42,119 nucleotides of DNA from Hyphomonas sp. (GTDB lineage Bacteria; Pseudomonadota; Alphaproteobacteria; Caulobacterales; Hyphomonadaceae): assembly GCF_016125515.1 (NCBI RefSeq), contig NZ_WGLO01000023.1, positions 1 to 42,119 on the forward strand, read 5' to 3'. Below the pieces are notes generated by a model, which ran no database searches, was not told the origin of the DNA, and saw only the letters and a program-made list of their open reading frames with translations. The number at the start of each line of letters is the position of its first letter. Within the stretch, counting starts at the first letter, position 1. Positions 17,252 to 26,677 of the stretch are shown here, in pieces. The position numbers and the translations under genes were made by a program.

Positions 17252-19027
17252 ATGGCATACGATGCACCGATCGACGAAATCGAGTTTTCACTCAAGGCAG
17301 TAGCCCGCCTTGACCAGCTTGAAGGCTTGCCCGGCTTCGAAGCCTATGACGAAGAACTCGTGCGGCCGATCCTGGAAGAAGCTGCCAAGCTGGCGCGTGA
17401 CATTCTGGCGCCGCTCAACGCCGTCGGTGATTCCCAAGGGGCCAGGCTCGGTGAGAATGGGGTAATCTCCCCTGAAGGCTTCAAGGCGGCGTATGACGCG
17501 TTCCGCCAGGGCGGCTGGATGGGTCTGGTTGCACCTGAGACTTTCGGCGGTCAGGGCCTGCCCAGAGCGCTGGCATTGGGTGTGATGGAAATGTTCCATT
17601 CCGCCAACATGGCATTCGGTCTGTGCCCGCTGCTCAGCTTCGGGGCCATTGAAGCCCTTCAGACCCACGGTACGCCGGACCAGCAACGCCTTTATCTGCC
17701 GAAGCTCGTATCCGGCGAATGGACGGGCACGATGAACCTGACCGAGCCGCAGGCCGGCAGCGATGTCGGCGCGCTCACGACCAAAGCTGTGCCAGATGGG
17801 GACGGAAGCTACGCCATCACCGGTCAGAAGATCTACATCACCTGGGGCGACCACGATCTGACGGACAATATCGTACACCTGGTGCTTGCGCGACTGCCGA
17901 ACGCGCCGGCCGGCTCAAAGGGCATCTCCCTGTTCCTCGTGCCCAAATTCCTGGTGAACGAGGATGGTAGGCTGGGCGACCGCAACGGTGTTCGCTGCAT
18001 CGGCCTCGAGAAGAAGATCGGAATTCATGCGAGCCCGACCTGCGTGATGGAATATTCCGGCGCCAAGGGCTGGCTGATCGGCGAGGAAAACAAGGGCCTC
18101 GCGTGCATGTTCACGATGATGAATTCTGCGCGTCTCAATGTAGGCCTTGAAGGGGTTGCCGTCGGCGAAGCCGCCTATCAGGCCGCCTTCAACTATGCCC
18201 AGGAGCGCAAGCAAGGCAAAGTCGACGGCGTTGCCGGTCCTGCGCCCATCCTTCATCATGCCGATGTGCGCCGTACACTGATCACGATGCGTGCCCGCGT
18301 CGCGGCTGCACGGGCGATCTGCTATGCCTGTGGGGTGTCGGCAGATTTAGCGCATGCGTCCAGAATTCCATCGGTCCGGTCTGCCGCAAAGGCGCGCGAA
18401 GACCTGCTGACCCCCATTGCCAAGGCGTGGAGCACCGACATGGGTGTGGATATCGCCAGCCTAGGGGTTCAGGTGCACGGCGGCATGGGCTTCATGAATG
18501 AAACGCTGGCGGCGCAGCTTTACCGCGATGCCCGGATTGCACCGATCTACGAAGGCACCAACGGCATTCAGGCCATCGACCTTGTTGGACGCAAACTTGC
18601 CGGCAATGGCGGCGCGTCGATGCGCGCCATGCTCGAAGAGATCGACGAAACCGTCCGCATGGCCCGGTCTTCCAATGATCCGCAATTCGTTCAGTTGGCG
18701 GAGCGTCTCTGGACGGCGTCGAAGGCGCTGGGTGATGCGACGGACTGGATGCTGAAAACGATGAAAGCCGAAGAGCAGGATAAGGCGCTCGCCAGCGCCA
18801 CGGTCTATCTCGGCCTCGCCGGAAACGTCATCGGCGGTCACTTCCTGACCCGCGCTGCACTCGCTGCGCGCGGTAGCGAAGATCTGAGCGACCGCGCGCG
18901 CAAGGTGGCGCTGGCAGGCTTCTTTGCTGAAACCATTCTCACGGCCGCGCCCGGCACGCTGGCGAGCATTACGGAGGGTGGCTCAACCTTCCTGGTAAAC
19001 AGCAAGGCCTTGTTCGGGATCGACTGA
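17252..19027 (+). CDS. Acyl-CoA dehydrogenase, long form with C-terminal domain
   Basis: This 591-residue FAD enzyme oxidises an acyl-CoA to the 2,3-enoyl-CoA. It has the N-terminal helical domain, a beta middle domain with the substrate and FAD loop (TGTMNLTEPQAGSDVGAL, about residues 160-178; ITWGDHDL), and the helical C-terminal domain. In the last, IAPIYEGTNGIQAIDLVGRK carries the catalytic base E434. The extra C-terminal ~130 residues are the AcylCoA_DH_C type domain seen in FadE/DmdC-like members. It is divergent from yceI across a 119-bp region that must hold both promoters. The natural chain length or substrate cannot be read from sequence. Confidence 0.93.
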   Translation: MAYDAPIDEIEFSLKAVARLDQLEGLPGFEAYDEELVRPILEEAAKLARDILAPLNAVGDSQGARLGENGVISPEGFKAAYDAFRQGGWMGLVAPETFGGQGLPRALALGVMEMFHSANMAFGLCPLLSFGAIEALQTHGTPDQQRLYLPKLVSGEWTGTMNLTEPQAGSDVGALTTKAVPDGDGSYAITGQKIYITWGDHDLTDNIVHLVLARLPNAPAGSKGISLFLVPKFLVNEDGRLGDRNGVRCIGLEKKIGIHASPTCVMEYSGAKGWLIGEENKGLACMFTMMNSARLNVGLEGVAVGEAAYQAAFNYAQERKQGKVDGVAGPAPILHHADVRRTLITMRARVAAARAICYACGVSADLAHASRIPSVRSAAKAREDLLTPIAKAWSTDMGVDIASLGVQVHGGMGFMNETLAAQLYRDARIAPIYEGTNGIQAIDLVGRKLAGNGGASMRAMLEEIDETVRMARSSNDPQFVQLAERLWTASKALGDATDWMLKTMKAEEQDKALASATVYLGLAGNVIGGHFLTRAALAARGSEDLSDRARKVALAGFFAETILTAAPGTLASITEGGSTFLVNSKALFGID

Positions 19028-19471
19028 TGCATCGCCCAGTTTGGGCAGCAGCGGCAGACACGCGACCGATGCGCTGGAGACCGCTGCCGCGAGGCTGACC
19101 CGGGGCACGTTCCCGAACGTGACAAATGGCGCTGCGGCGGCCGTTCCGCCTGCTGTTGTCGTGAGAACGGCCGCGAGCACCAGCGCGTCGCCGCCCTTCG
19201 AGGCCAGTACGGCGCGGTAGAAGCCCGGAGGTCCGAGGAAGCCGAGGCCGACATTTGTCGGGATGATCAGCAGGCACAGCGCGACGGGGTGTGATCCCCC
19301 GGCAAACGGGTAGGCGAGAAATCCGAGGAGAACCGCCGTCGACAACGCCGAACCGAACAGGATCATGGGTTCGGCGCCGAAATGCTCGGTGAGCTTGCCG
19401 GCGAAGTTGGCCCCCACGATCAGGACGAACGTGATCACGCGCGCGCGGGAAGCAAGGGAGAAGGGCGTCAT
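18983..19471 (-). pseudogene. Truncated MFS transporter remnant (C-terminal half, Bcr/CflA-like)
   Basis: This frame encodes about five hydrophobic segments and resembles only the C-terminal half of a Bcr/CflA-type drug-efflux MFS protein (NFAGKLTEHFGAEPMILFG, then LGFLGPPGFYRAVLASKGGD). The N-terminal six helices are absent. A TAA stop lies three codons before the ATG, no ribosome site is visible, and the last 45 bases overlap the end of the convergent acyl-CoA dehydrogenase gene. A decayed transporter is the best reading; a small five-helix protein is the alternative. Function should not be assumed. Confidence 0.55.
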
Positions 19472-19626
19472 TCCGGCGGCTTAAGCGCGACTCGCAGTGA
19501 ACCTGTCGATGAGACGAGAGCGCAAGTCCGCATCGTTGGGCCGTTCTGCCTCCTCCGGCAGCAGCTGTTGCAGCGACTTCGCCCTGTGGATAAGAGGAGC
19601 ACTCGCGGCAGGAGACAGTTCCAAAA

Positions 19627-20592
19627 ATGGCCTGGAAGAAGACCTATGAGGGCCCCGAGCCGCTGCGCATCAACAAATGGCTGGCGCTTGAAGGTGTCTG
19701 TTCGCGCCGCGAAGCAGATGCGTTGATCGAACAGGGTCTTGTCGAGATCGACGGCAAAAAGATCACCGAACTCGGCGAGCGGATCTTGCCTGGCCAGACC
19801 ATGAGTCTAGCCGCCAAAGCCGAACGCGCCCTCGACAACCAGTTGTCGATTGTTCTCAACAAACCCGTTGGCTTTGTGTCCGGCACACCCGAGCCGGGCG
19901 AAACCCCGGCCATTCGCCTGATCGTCAAGGAGCGTTTGGCCGGCCAGGCTCAGGCGATACCCGGGCGCAACAACAAGATGGCGCCGCTCGGCCGGCTCGA
20001 TAAGGATTCGCGCGGCTTGCTCATCCTCTCGGAGGACGGCGTGCTCGCGAAGGCCATCATCGGGCCGCTCAGCGATGTCGACAAAGAGTACATCGTGAAA
20101 GTCGGAGGCGAGATCACCTCCGAAAAGCTGTCATTGCTTCGCCATGGCCTCGAACTGGACGGCCGCAAGCTGCGCCCTGCAACGGTCGAGGCCAAGGGCA
20201 AGGACACGCTACGTTTCGTGCTGAACGAGGGCCGCAACCGTCAGATCCGCCGCATGTGCTCTCTGGTCCATTTGCGCGTGCTGGATCTGCAACGGATTCG
20301 GGTTGGCCCCGTTGAGCTTGGCGGCCTCGCAGAGGGCAAATGGCGCCCATTGAGCCACAAGGAACGCGCAGCCCTGATTGCTGCCAGTGTGGCAACCGGC
20401 GCCAAAAAGGCCGCTACCCGCAAGGAAGCGGACAAGGCACCAAAGCCCCGGAAATCGGCAACGCAGAAGTCCGTCACAGCCGCCACGGAGCAGCCCCCGA
20501 AAGCAACCTACAAAACGCGGTCCTATGGTCCAACAGGCGAGGGGTTCCGGAGGACAAAGCTGCCAAAACGCCCGCGCAGCCCGATCAAGTAA
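19627..20592 (+). CDS. RsuA/RluB/RluF-family rRNA pseudouridine synthase (RluF-like)
   Basis: The enzyme isomerises a uridine in rRNA to pseudouridine. The 321-residue protein begins with an S4 RNA-binding domain (INKWLALEGVCSRREADALI, about residues 14-75). The catalytic domain contains GRLDKDSRGLLILSEDG, whose Asp is the catalytic residue, and NEGRNRQIRRMCSLV. The LDKDS sequence and spacing are closest to RluF (23S U2604). The last ~70 residues form a basic Lys/Arg/Pro/Ala tail typical of alphaproteobacterial members. An AGGAG site lies 11 bases before the ATG. Exact target is inferred. Confidence 0.88.
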   Translation: MAWKKTYEGPEPLRINKWLALEGVCSRREADALIEQGLVEIDGKKITELGERILPGQTMSLAAKAERALDNQLSIVLNKPVGFVSGTPEPGETPAIRLIVKERLAGQAQAIPGRNNKMAPLGRLDKDSRGLLILSEDGVLAKAIIGPLSDVDKEYIVKVGGEITSEKLSLLRHGLELDGRKLRPATVEAKGKDTLRFVLNEGRNRQIRRMCSLVHLRVLDLQRIRVGPVELGGLAEGKWRPLSHKERAALIAASVATGAKKAATRKEADKAPKPRKSATQKSVTAATEQPPKATYKTRSYGPTGEGFRRTKLPKRPRSPIK

Positions 20593-20645
20593 CTTTCCCC
20601 CGCGTGACGGCTCGACGGGCGCGCGGTCAGGGGTATCGTCGCACC

Positions 20646-21710
20646 ATGGATGGTTTTGAATTCGCTCCCACGACCCGGTTCGGGCTGACTTACCCTTTCG
20701 GTGAGGTTACGCCGGGCCTCGCCGAGACGATCCCGGTCGGGCCCGGGATCGAATGGGTGCGCATGCCGCTGCCATTCTCGCTCAAATTCATCAATCTCTG
20801 GCTCGTCGATGACGGTGATGGCTGGACCATTGTCGATACCGGCTTGCCTCTGCCTGAGACGAAGAATGCCTGGCGCCAGCTGCTTGACGCTCGGGTAACG
20901 CCCGAAAAGCCGCTCAAGCGGGTGATCATCACGCACATGCACCCCGACCACGTCGGAAGCGCTGGCTGGCTGTGCCACAAATACGGCGCCGAGCTGTGGA
21001 TGACGCGGCTCGAATACATCACCTGTCGCATGCTTGTTGCGGATACGGGCCGCAAGGCGCCAAAGGCCGGGCTCGATTTCTACAAAAGCGCGGGCTGGAA
21101 TGAGAAGGCGATCGAACATTACAAGGCGCGCTTCGGCGGCTTTGGCCGTGGGGTCAGCCTCATGCCGGATGCCTATCACCGGCTGTCGGATGGGGACACT
21201 TTCCGGATGGGCGGTGCCGACTGGCAGGTCATCGTCGGGGCGGGGCATTCCCCGGAGCATGCCTGCCTTTACAGCGCACAGCGGAACCTCCTGATCTCAG
21301 GGGACCAGATCCTGCCGCGGATCTCTTCGAATGTGTCGGTCCACCCGACTGAACCGGATGCGGACCCACTTGAGGAATGGCTCGCCAGTTGCCGCAAGCT
21401 TCTGGATCTGATTCCGGCCGATTGCCTGGTGTTGCCGGCCCACAATGAACCCTTTGTGGGCGCCCACCCGCGCCTGCAGCACCTGATCAATGGACATGAG
21501 ACGGCCCTGACCCGTTTGCGCCAGAAGCTCGCGAAAGGGCCGGTGCCGGTGCTCGAAACGTTTGTCTCCGTCTTCGGGCGGGCCATCGACGGCGAAGAAT
21601 TGGGCATGGCCACAGGCGAGGCGCTCGCGCACCTCAATTACCTCAAACAGCGCGGAGAATTGTCACTTTCGGTCAATTCCGACGGTGTGACACTCTATGG
21701 TCTCGCCTAA
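20646..21710 (+). CDS. MBL-fold metallo-hydrolase
   Basis: A 354-residue metallo-beta-lactamase-fold hydrolase. The zinc motif THMHPDHVG (H97, H99, D101, H102) is followed by GAGHSPEH, SGDQILPRIS and LPAHNEPF, which supply the remaining His and Asp ligands. A C-terminal winged-helix-like tail (about residues 285-354, with LRQKLAKGP and LNYLKQRGELSLSVN) is typical of the subgroup that hydrolyses thioesters or lactones, but the substrate is unknown. The ATG at 20646 was chosen because the longer upstream frame overlaps the pseudouridine synthase gene. The gap to that gene is 53 bases. Confidence 0.88.
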   Translation: MDGFEFAPTTRFGLTYPFGEVTPGLAETIPVGPGIEWVRMPLPFSLKFINLWLVDDGDGWTIVDTGLPLPETKNAWRQLLDARVTPEKPLKRVIITHMHPDHVGSAGWLCHKYGAELWMTRLEYITCRMLVADTGRKAPKAGLDFYKSAGWNEKAIEHYKARFGGFGRGVSLMPDAYHRLSDGDTFRMGGADWQVIVGAGHSPEHACLYSAQRNLLISGDQILPRISSNVSVHPTEPDADPLEEWLASCRKLLDLIPADCLVLPAHNEPFVGAHPRLQHLINGHETALTRLRQKLAKGPVPVLETFVSVFGRAIDGEELGMATGEALAHLNYLKQRGELSLSVNSDGVTLYGLA

Positions 21711-21813
21711 TCGGGCCTCGCGGTTAAATAGCAGTCGAATCCGTGTTTTCGCCTTCGCAGGAGCGGGCGATTTCGTCTAAGACAGCCTCCGGAAACCGAT
21801 TGTCGAGGTCAGA

Positions 21814-22662
21814 ATGTCGAGCGAAACCGATGCCCCGTCGCAAACGGAAGAGCCTCTGACGACCTGGCAAAAGGTGGTTCGCGAACTCAAGGAATGGGCG
21901 GCGACGCTGGCGATCGTCGCGCCCGCCTTCCTGCTTTTTACCGGTCTGGTCTACGAGCAGCGGGTGATCCCCTCCGAGAGCATGGTGCCGACCCTGGAAG
22001 TCGGGGACCGCGTCGCCGTTGCCAAATTTGCCTACGGCTACGGACGGTATTCCCTGCCGCTGAGCCTGGGACGGTATCTGCCGCTCGGCCATGGCCGGTT
22101 TTTCCCCAGCTTGCCGGAGCGCGGCGACGTCGTGGTGTTCGAGCACACGCACTCTGACCGCGTGATGATTAAGCGCGTCATTGGTTTGCCCGGCGATACG
22201 GTGCAGATGCTGAACGAGACGCTCATCATCAACGGCGAGCCTGTGGACTCCGAGTATCTTCGGACCGTGCGCTATGTCCCGGACAAGGAAGTCGTGATCG
22301 ACCAGGCCGAGGAATGGCGTGAAACGATCGGCGACAAGTCCTGGATCACGCACCGGGGCCTGCGCGGCCGTCCAGTTTCGGACTCGCTCCTTTTCATTGT
22401 CCCGGAAGGCCATCTGTTCATGGTCGGCGACAACCGGAACAATTCCTACGACAGCCGCGAGCTGTCCGGGCATTGCCCGCCGGTCAACGGCGTCGTCGAC
22501 CGGGCCGGCTGCCCCCTGCGGGGCGACCCGAACGATGCGTCGGTCGGCTTTGTGCCGCTCGATCACCTGATCGGACGTGCGGACACGGTGCTGCTCACCT
22601 TCCACCGCTGCAAGCTGCAGGATGATGCATCCTGCAGGAAACGGGTCTGGCAGCCTCTTTGA
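21814..22662 (+). CDS. lepB: Signal peptidase I
   Basis: The membrane-bound serine/lysine protease removes Sec signal peptides. The 282-residue protein has one N-terminal membrane helix (about residues 29-46). The catalytic serine S56 lies in IPSESMVPTL, and the general-base lysine K120 in VMIKRVIGLPGDTV. The family box with VGDNRNNSYDSRE is also present. Sequence order and length match LepB. A hairpin directly after the stop may end the transcript. Confidence 0.95.
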   Translation: MSSETDAPSQTEEPLTTWQKVVRELKEWAATLAIVAPAFLLFTGLVYEQRVIPSESMVPTLEVGDRVAVAKFAYGYGRYSLPLSLGRYLPLGHGRFFPSLPERGDVVVFEHTHSDRVMIKRVIGLPGDTVQMLNETLIINGEPVDSEYLRTVRYVPDKEVVIDQAEEWRETIGDKSWITHRGLRGRPVSDSLLFIVPEGHLFMVGDNRNNSYDSRELSGHCPPVNGVVDRAGCPLRGDPNDASVGFVPLDHLIGRADTVLLTFHRCKLQDDASCRKRVWQPL

Positions 22663-22665
22663 GGC

Positions 22666-22682
22666 GGGCAAGACGCTTGCCC
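22666..22682. terminator. Hairpin after lepB, possible terminator
   Basis: GGGCAAG (22666-22672) and CTTGCCC (22676-22682) form a 7-bp stem with a 3-base loop, beginning four bases after the lepB stop. No T-run follows, so a classic intrinsic terminator is not assured. Confidence 0.35.
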
Positions 22683-22755
22683 CATCGGGGCAACGCCGTT
22701 AGTCGGAGGGGGAGGGCAGAGGGCCCACCGGAATCCGAACCGACGAGGAAGGACG

Positions 22756-23358
22756 ATGCCAGCAACGACATCGGCTCGATCGCCGCGAGGGCCTATCATT
22801 ATTTCCCGGCATGGCCGGCCGGCGCTGGACCGGAGGGCCGGTCCCCGGCTCGGATGGCGGGATTATGTGCACTGGTGGGACCGCTATGAAGCGGGGCCAT
22901 TGGCTGACGACCAGGCGCCGCCCCAGGAGCTGATCGACATCGTCGCGGATGCAGACATCGTATTTGCGTCCGGCCGCCTGCGCGCCCAGCAGACAGCCGA
23001 GCGCGCCTTGCCGCACAAGCCGGCGGCCCACGACCCGGTGTTCAATGAAGCAACCTTGCCGCCGCCAACGCTCAGCGGCCTTCGCATGTTGCCCAAGACG
23101 TGGAACGTGCTCGCCCGGACAGCCTGGCTGGGCGGTCATAGTCTCGGCGGCGAAACAGCCCGGGAAGCACACCTCAGGGCCAAGATTGCCGCATTGCGGC
23201 TGCATGAGGCCTCGGCCCAGGGAAAAGTCTATCTGGCAGCCCATGGCTGGTTCAATCGAATGCTTCGGCCCGAACTTCGGCGGCTGGGCTGGATCTGCGT
23301 CAAGGATGGCGGGGACGCCTACTGGAGTTACCGCATCTACGAGTATCGCGGGGGATAA
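22756..23358 (+). CDS. Histidine phosphatase superfamily protein
   Basis: This 200-residue protein belongs to the phosphoglycerate mutase-like histidine phosphatases. It has the RHG motif (R18-H19-G20, in IIISRHGRP) with the phospho-acceptor His, and the second conserved His H163 in LAAHGWFNRMLR. The segment FASGRLRAQQTAE contains the S-x-x-x-R-x-x-x-T-A type signature. It has no membrane segment and a predicted cytoplasmic location. Substrate is unknown. It lies between lepB and xseB in the same direction. Confidence 0.85.
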   Translation: MPATTSARSPRGPIIISRHGRPALDRRAGPRLGWRDYVHWWDRYEAGPLADDQAPPQELIDIVADADIVFASGRLRAQQTAERALPHKPAAHDPVFNEATLPPPTLSGLRMLPKTWNVLARTAWLGGHSLGGETAREAHLRAKIAALRLHEASAQGKVYLAAHGWFNRMLRPELRRLGWICVKDGGDAYWSYRIYEYRGG

Positions 23359-23442
23359 ACCGCCCGTTGGCCGGTATTTCGGTTGTCGCCCCTTGTTCTG
23401 GGTTCTAGACATGCCGGAACGGACGTGAGGAAATTGCCCGAT

Positions 23443-23688
23443 ATGGCTGAGACAAAGACCAAACCCGTCGACAAGATGACCTTCGAAGAGGCGCTCGCCG
23501 AGCTCGAAGTGATCGTGCGCCAACTAGAAGCGGGCGATGTCGATCTCGAAAAGTCCATCGCGATCTACGAACGCGGCGCTGCGCTGAAGGCGCATTGCGA
23601 AACGCGGCTGAAGTCGGCCGAACTGAAGGTCGAACAGATCGTGCAAGGCACAAACGGCCCTGCGACCGAACCTGCGGCTTTCGATTGA
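23443..23688 (+). CDS. xseB: Exodeoxyribonuclease VII small subunit
   Basis: The 81-residue protein is the small, helical subunit that joins several copies to XseA to form exonuclease VII. The family core FEEALAELEVIVRQLEAGDV is followed by DLEKSIAIYERGAALKAHCE. The ATG at 23443 follows a GAGGAAA site; an upstream start at 23383 would add 20 residues of unlikely sequence. It lies 15 bases before ispA and is the first gene of the xseB-ispA-dxs cluster. Confidence 0.93.
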   Translation: MAETKTKPVDKMTFEEALAELEVIVRQLEAGDVDLEKSIAIYERGAALKAHCETRLKSAELKVEQIVQGTNGPATEPAAFD

Positions 23689-23703
23689 GGTTCGGGCAGG
23701 CCG

Positions 23704-24600
23704 ATGGGGGAAGTGACCGATTTCGAACAGCGGCTGAAGGAAGTGGCGGACCGCGTAACAGTCGCCCTTGATCAGTTGATCCCACCCGCCAGCGGCCCTG
23801 AAGCCAATCTGATGCGTGCCATGCGCCATGCCGCGCTTGCGAACGGCAAACGGATGCGGCCGTTTTTCGTGCTTGAAACGGGTGCGATGTTCGATGCGTC
23901 CGAGAAGAGCCTGTTGCGGACCGCTGCTGCACTCGAGTGCATCCATTGTTATTCGCTCGTCCATGACGACTTGCCCTGCATGGACGACGACGATTTCCGC
24001 CGGGGCCAGCCCACGGTGCATAAGGCATTCGATGAAGCGACCGCTGTGCTGGCCGGGGACGCGCTCCTGACGCTCGCCTTCAAGATCCTGGCGTCAAACG
24101 AGACCCACGACGACCCTGCCATCCGGGTGATGTTGATCGAACGACTGGCCGATGCCGCAGGTGCGCGCGGCATGGTCGGCGGGCAGATGATCGACATGCT
24201 CGAACTCGACAGTCCGCGCGATCTCAACACGATCACCCGCATGCAACGCCTCAAGACGGGGGCCCTGATCTCCTATGCGACCGAAGCGGCGGCGATCATC
24301 GGCCATGCACGGGAAGGGGAGCGCAATGCGCTTGCGGGCTTCTCGAACGACCTCGGCCTCGCTTACCAGATTGCGGATGATATTCTGGACGCGGAAGGCG
24401 ATGAATCCGTCGCCGGAAAGCCGCTCAGGACGGACAAAGCGGCAGGAAAGGCCAACTTTGTGACGCTTTTGGGCGTTGATGGGGCGCGTCAGAGAGTTCG
24501 ATTGCTTGCCGAACAAGCCAAGGAACATCTGGCAATTTTTCGTGACAAGGCCGTCATCCTGCTGCATTCGGTGGATTATGTGCTGAACCGGCCGCGTTGA
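23704..24600 (+). CDS. ispA: Farnesyl diphosphate synthase (polyprenyl synthetase family)
   Basis: The enzyme condenses isopentenyl diphosphate with allylic diphosphates to make farnesyl (or geranyl) diphosphate. The first aspartate-rich motif is DDLPCMD (D88-D94) and the second is DDILD (225-229), both Mg2+-binding. GKRMRPFFVL and GGQMIDMLEL are further family segments. At 298 residues it has the usual bacterial length. The position between xseB and dxs is a widely conserved arrangement that places it in the isoprenoid pathway. Confidence 0.95.
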   Translation: MGEVTDFEQRLKEVADRVTVALDQLIPPASGPEANLMRAMRHAALANGKRMRPFFVLETGAMFDASEKSLLRTAAALECIHCYSLVHDDLPCMDDDDFRRGQPTVHKAFDEATAVLAGDALLTLAFKILASNETHDDPAIRVMLIERLADAAGARGMVGGQMIDMLELDSPRDLNTITRMQRLKTGALISYATEAAAIIGHAREGERNALAGFSNDLGLAYQIADDILDAEGDESVAGKPLRTDKAAGKANFVTLLGVDGARQRVRLLAEQAKEHLAIFRDKAVILLHSVDYVLNRPR

Positions 24601-24636
24601 ATCGGTCGTAATGGCAATTAGAAAAGACAAGGCGAG

Positions 24637-26559
24637 ATGACAGAAACACGCCCCAACCGGCTGCTCGATTCGATCCATTCCCCGTCCGATCTGAAGGGGC
24701 GCTCACGCGCTGAAATAAAGCAGATTGCGGCGGAAGTGCGTGAAGAAGTCATCGATGTCGTCTCCGTGACCGGGGGACATCTCGGCTCGGGGCTGGGTGT
24801 GGTCGAGCTCACCGTGGCGATCCATTCCGTTTTCGACACGCCGGCCGACAAGCTGGTCTGGGATGTCGGCCACCAGTGCTATCCCCACAAGATCCTCACA
24901 GGCCGGCGCGACCGCATGCGCACCCTGCGCCAGGGCGATGGCCTGTCGGGGTTCACCAAACGGTCGGAAAGCGAATACGATCCTTTTGGCGCGGCGCATG
25001 CCGCGACTTCGATTTCTGCCGGGCTCGGCTTTGCCAAGGCGCGTGACCTGCAGGGCGCAAAAAACAACGTGATCTGCGTCATCGGCGACGGTTCAATGTC
25101 GGCCGGCATGGCCTATGAAGCAATGAACAATGCCGGCGCCGACAAGTCGCGCCTGATCGTCATACTCAATGACAACGACATGTCGATTGCGCCGCCCGTT
25201 GGCGCGATGAGCAATTACTTCTCGCGCCTCGTCTCGTCGCGCCCCTATCGGGGTCTTCGCCGCTTCGCCAAGAAGGTTGTCGCGCCGATGGGGCTCGAGT
25301 CTCCCGCTCGCCGCGCCGAAGAATACCTTCGCGGCTTTGCGATGGGCGGAACGATGTTCGAGGAGCTCGGCTTTTATTATGTCGGGCCAATTGACGGCCA
25401 TGACCTCGATACGCTCATCCCGATCCTGGAGAACGTTCGCGCCATGCAGGACGGACCGGTGATGATCCACGTCGTCACACAAAAGGGCAAAGGATACGCG
25501 CCGGCCGAGAATTCGGCTGACAAGTATCACGGCGTCTCCAAGTTCTCCGTGGTCACCGGCGAGCAAGCGAAGGGCGCGGCGAGCGCGCCATCCTATCAGA
25601 AAGTGTTCGGACAGACGCTGACAAAGCTGGGCGAGACCGACGACAAGATCTGTGCGATCACGGCAGCCATGCCCTCTGGTACGTCCACGGACATTTTCGC
25701 GGCACGTTTTCCGGAACGTCATTTCGATGTCGGCATTGCCGAGCAGCACGCCGTCACGTTTGCGGCCGGCCTCGCCGCAGACGGCATGAAACCTTTTTGT
25801 GCGATCTATTCGACCTTCCTCCAGCGCGGCTATGATCAGGTCGTCCACGATGTGGCGATCCAGCGCTTACCGGTGCGCTTCGCCCTGGACCGCGCGGGTC
25901 TCGTCGGCGCGGATGGCGCCACCCATGCCGGCAGTTTTGATATCGGCTATCTTGGCGCGCTACCGGGTTTCATCTGCATGGCAGCGGCCGACGAGGCGGA
26001 TCTTGCCCGAATGGTCAAGACCGCCCTCGAGATCGACGACCGCCCCAGTTCCTTCCGTTATCCGCGCGGCGAAGGTGTGGGCGTCGAGATCCCGTCAGAT
26101 CTGAAAGCGCTCGAGATCGGCAAGGGCCGGGTCATGCGGGAAGGGACCACCATCGCGATCCTGTCCTACGGCACGCGCCTGCAAGAGGCGCTTAAGGCGG
26201 CGAACCTTTTGTCAGCTCAAGGGCTGAGTGCGACGGTGGCCGATGCCCGCTTCGCCAAGCCGTTGGACAAGGACCTCGTCGAGCGGCTCGCTCGCAACCA
26301 CGAGGTGTTGATCACGATCGAAGAGGGCGCAACCGGAGGCTTCGGCAGCTTTGTACTTGAACATCTGGCAAATACCGGCGCGCTCGATGGCGGCCTCAAG
26401 GTGCGCGTCATGACGCTGCCGGACGTTTTCCAGGACCAGAACACCCCAGAAATCATGTATAATGCCGCGGGCTTGACCGCGCGCCATATCGCGGCACGCG
26501 CCATCGAAGCGCTGGGCCGGGGTGACATTTCTGCAATTGAACGTGCGGCAACGGCCTGA
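24637..26559 (+). CDS. dxs: 1-deoxy-D-xylulose-5-phosphate synthase
   Basis: This thiamine-diphosphate enzyme condenses pyruvate and glyceraldehyde-3-phosphate, the first step of the MEP isoprenoid pathway. The 640-residue protein has the ThDP/Mg2+ motif starting [17 protein letters not shown] at G150-D151, with the paired [17 protein letters not shown] region. The transketolase central domain carries [13 protein letters not shown] and [15 protein letters not shown], and a C-terminal domain follows. An AAGGCGAG site precedes the ATG. It lies 36 bases after ispA. Confidence 0.97.
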   Translation: MTETRPNRLLDSIHSPSDLKGRSRAEIKQIAAEVREEVIDVVSVTGGHLGSGLGVVELTVAIHSVFDTPADKLVWDVGHQCYPHKILTGRRDRMRTLRQGDGLSGFTKRSESEYDPFGAAHAATSISAGLGFAKARDLQGAKNNVICVIGDGSMSAGMAYEAMNNAGADKSRLIVILNDNDMSIAPPVGAMSNYFSRLVSSRPYRGLRRFAKKVVAPMGLESPARRAEEYLRGFAMGGTMFEELGFYYVGPIDGHDLDTLIPILENVRAMQDGPVMIHVVTQKGKGYAPAENSADKYHGVSKFSVVTGEQAKGAASAPSYQKVFGQTLTKLGETDDKICAITAAMPSGTSTDIFAARFPERHFDVGIAEQHAVTFAAGLAADGMKPFCAIYSTFLQRGYDQVVHDVAIQRLPVRFALDRAGLVGADGATHAGSFDIGYLGALPGFICMAAADEADLARMVKTALEIDDRPSSFRYPRGEGVGVEIPSDLKALEIGKGRVMREGTTIAILSYGTRLQEALKAANLLSAQGLSATVADARFAKPLDKDLVERLARNHEVLITIEEGATGGFGSFVLEHLANTGALDGGLKVRVMTLPDVFQDQNTPEIMYNAAGLTARHIAARAIEALGRGDISAIERAATA

Positions 26560-26677
26560 GGCCCACGCGCCACAGTTTGACCTCAGTTCGGACCTGTTGC
26601 GGCGCATTTTAGCAAGCTAAGCAATGCTTTGCGCACTTCCCATTCAGCGCAGTCCTGAATTTCAACGGAGAATACCG

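Noticed and set aside
19481..19626. Peptide-like frame (LQQLLPEEAERPNDADLRSR) upstream of the MFS remnant on the minus strand
   Set aside because: It ends at the TAA before the remnant, has no recognised family and overlaps the leader of the pseudouridine synthase; too little to call a gene.
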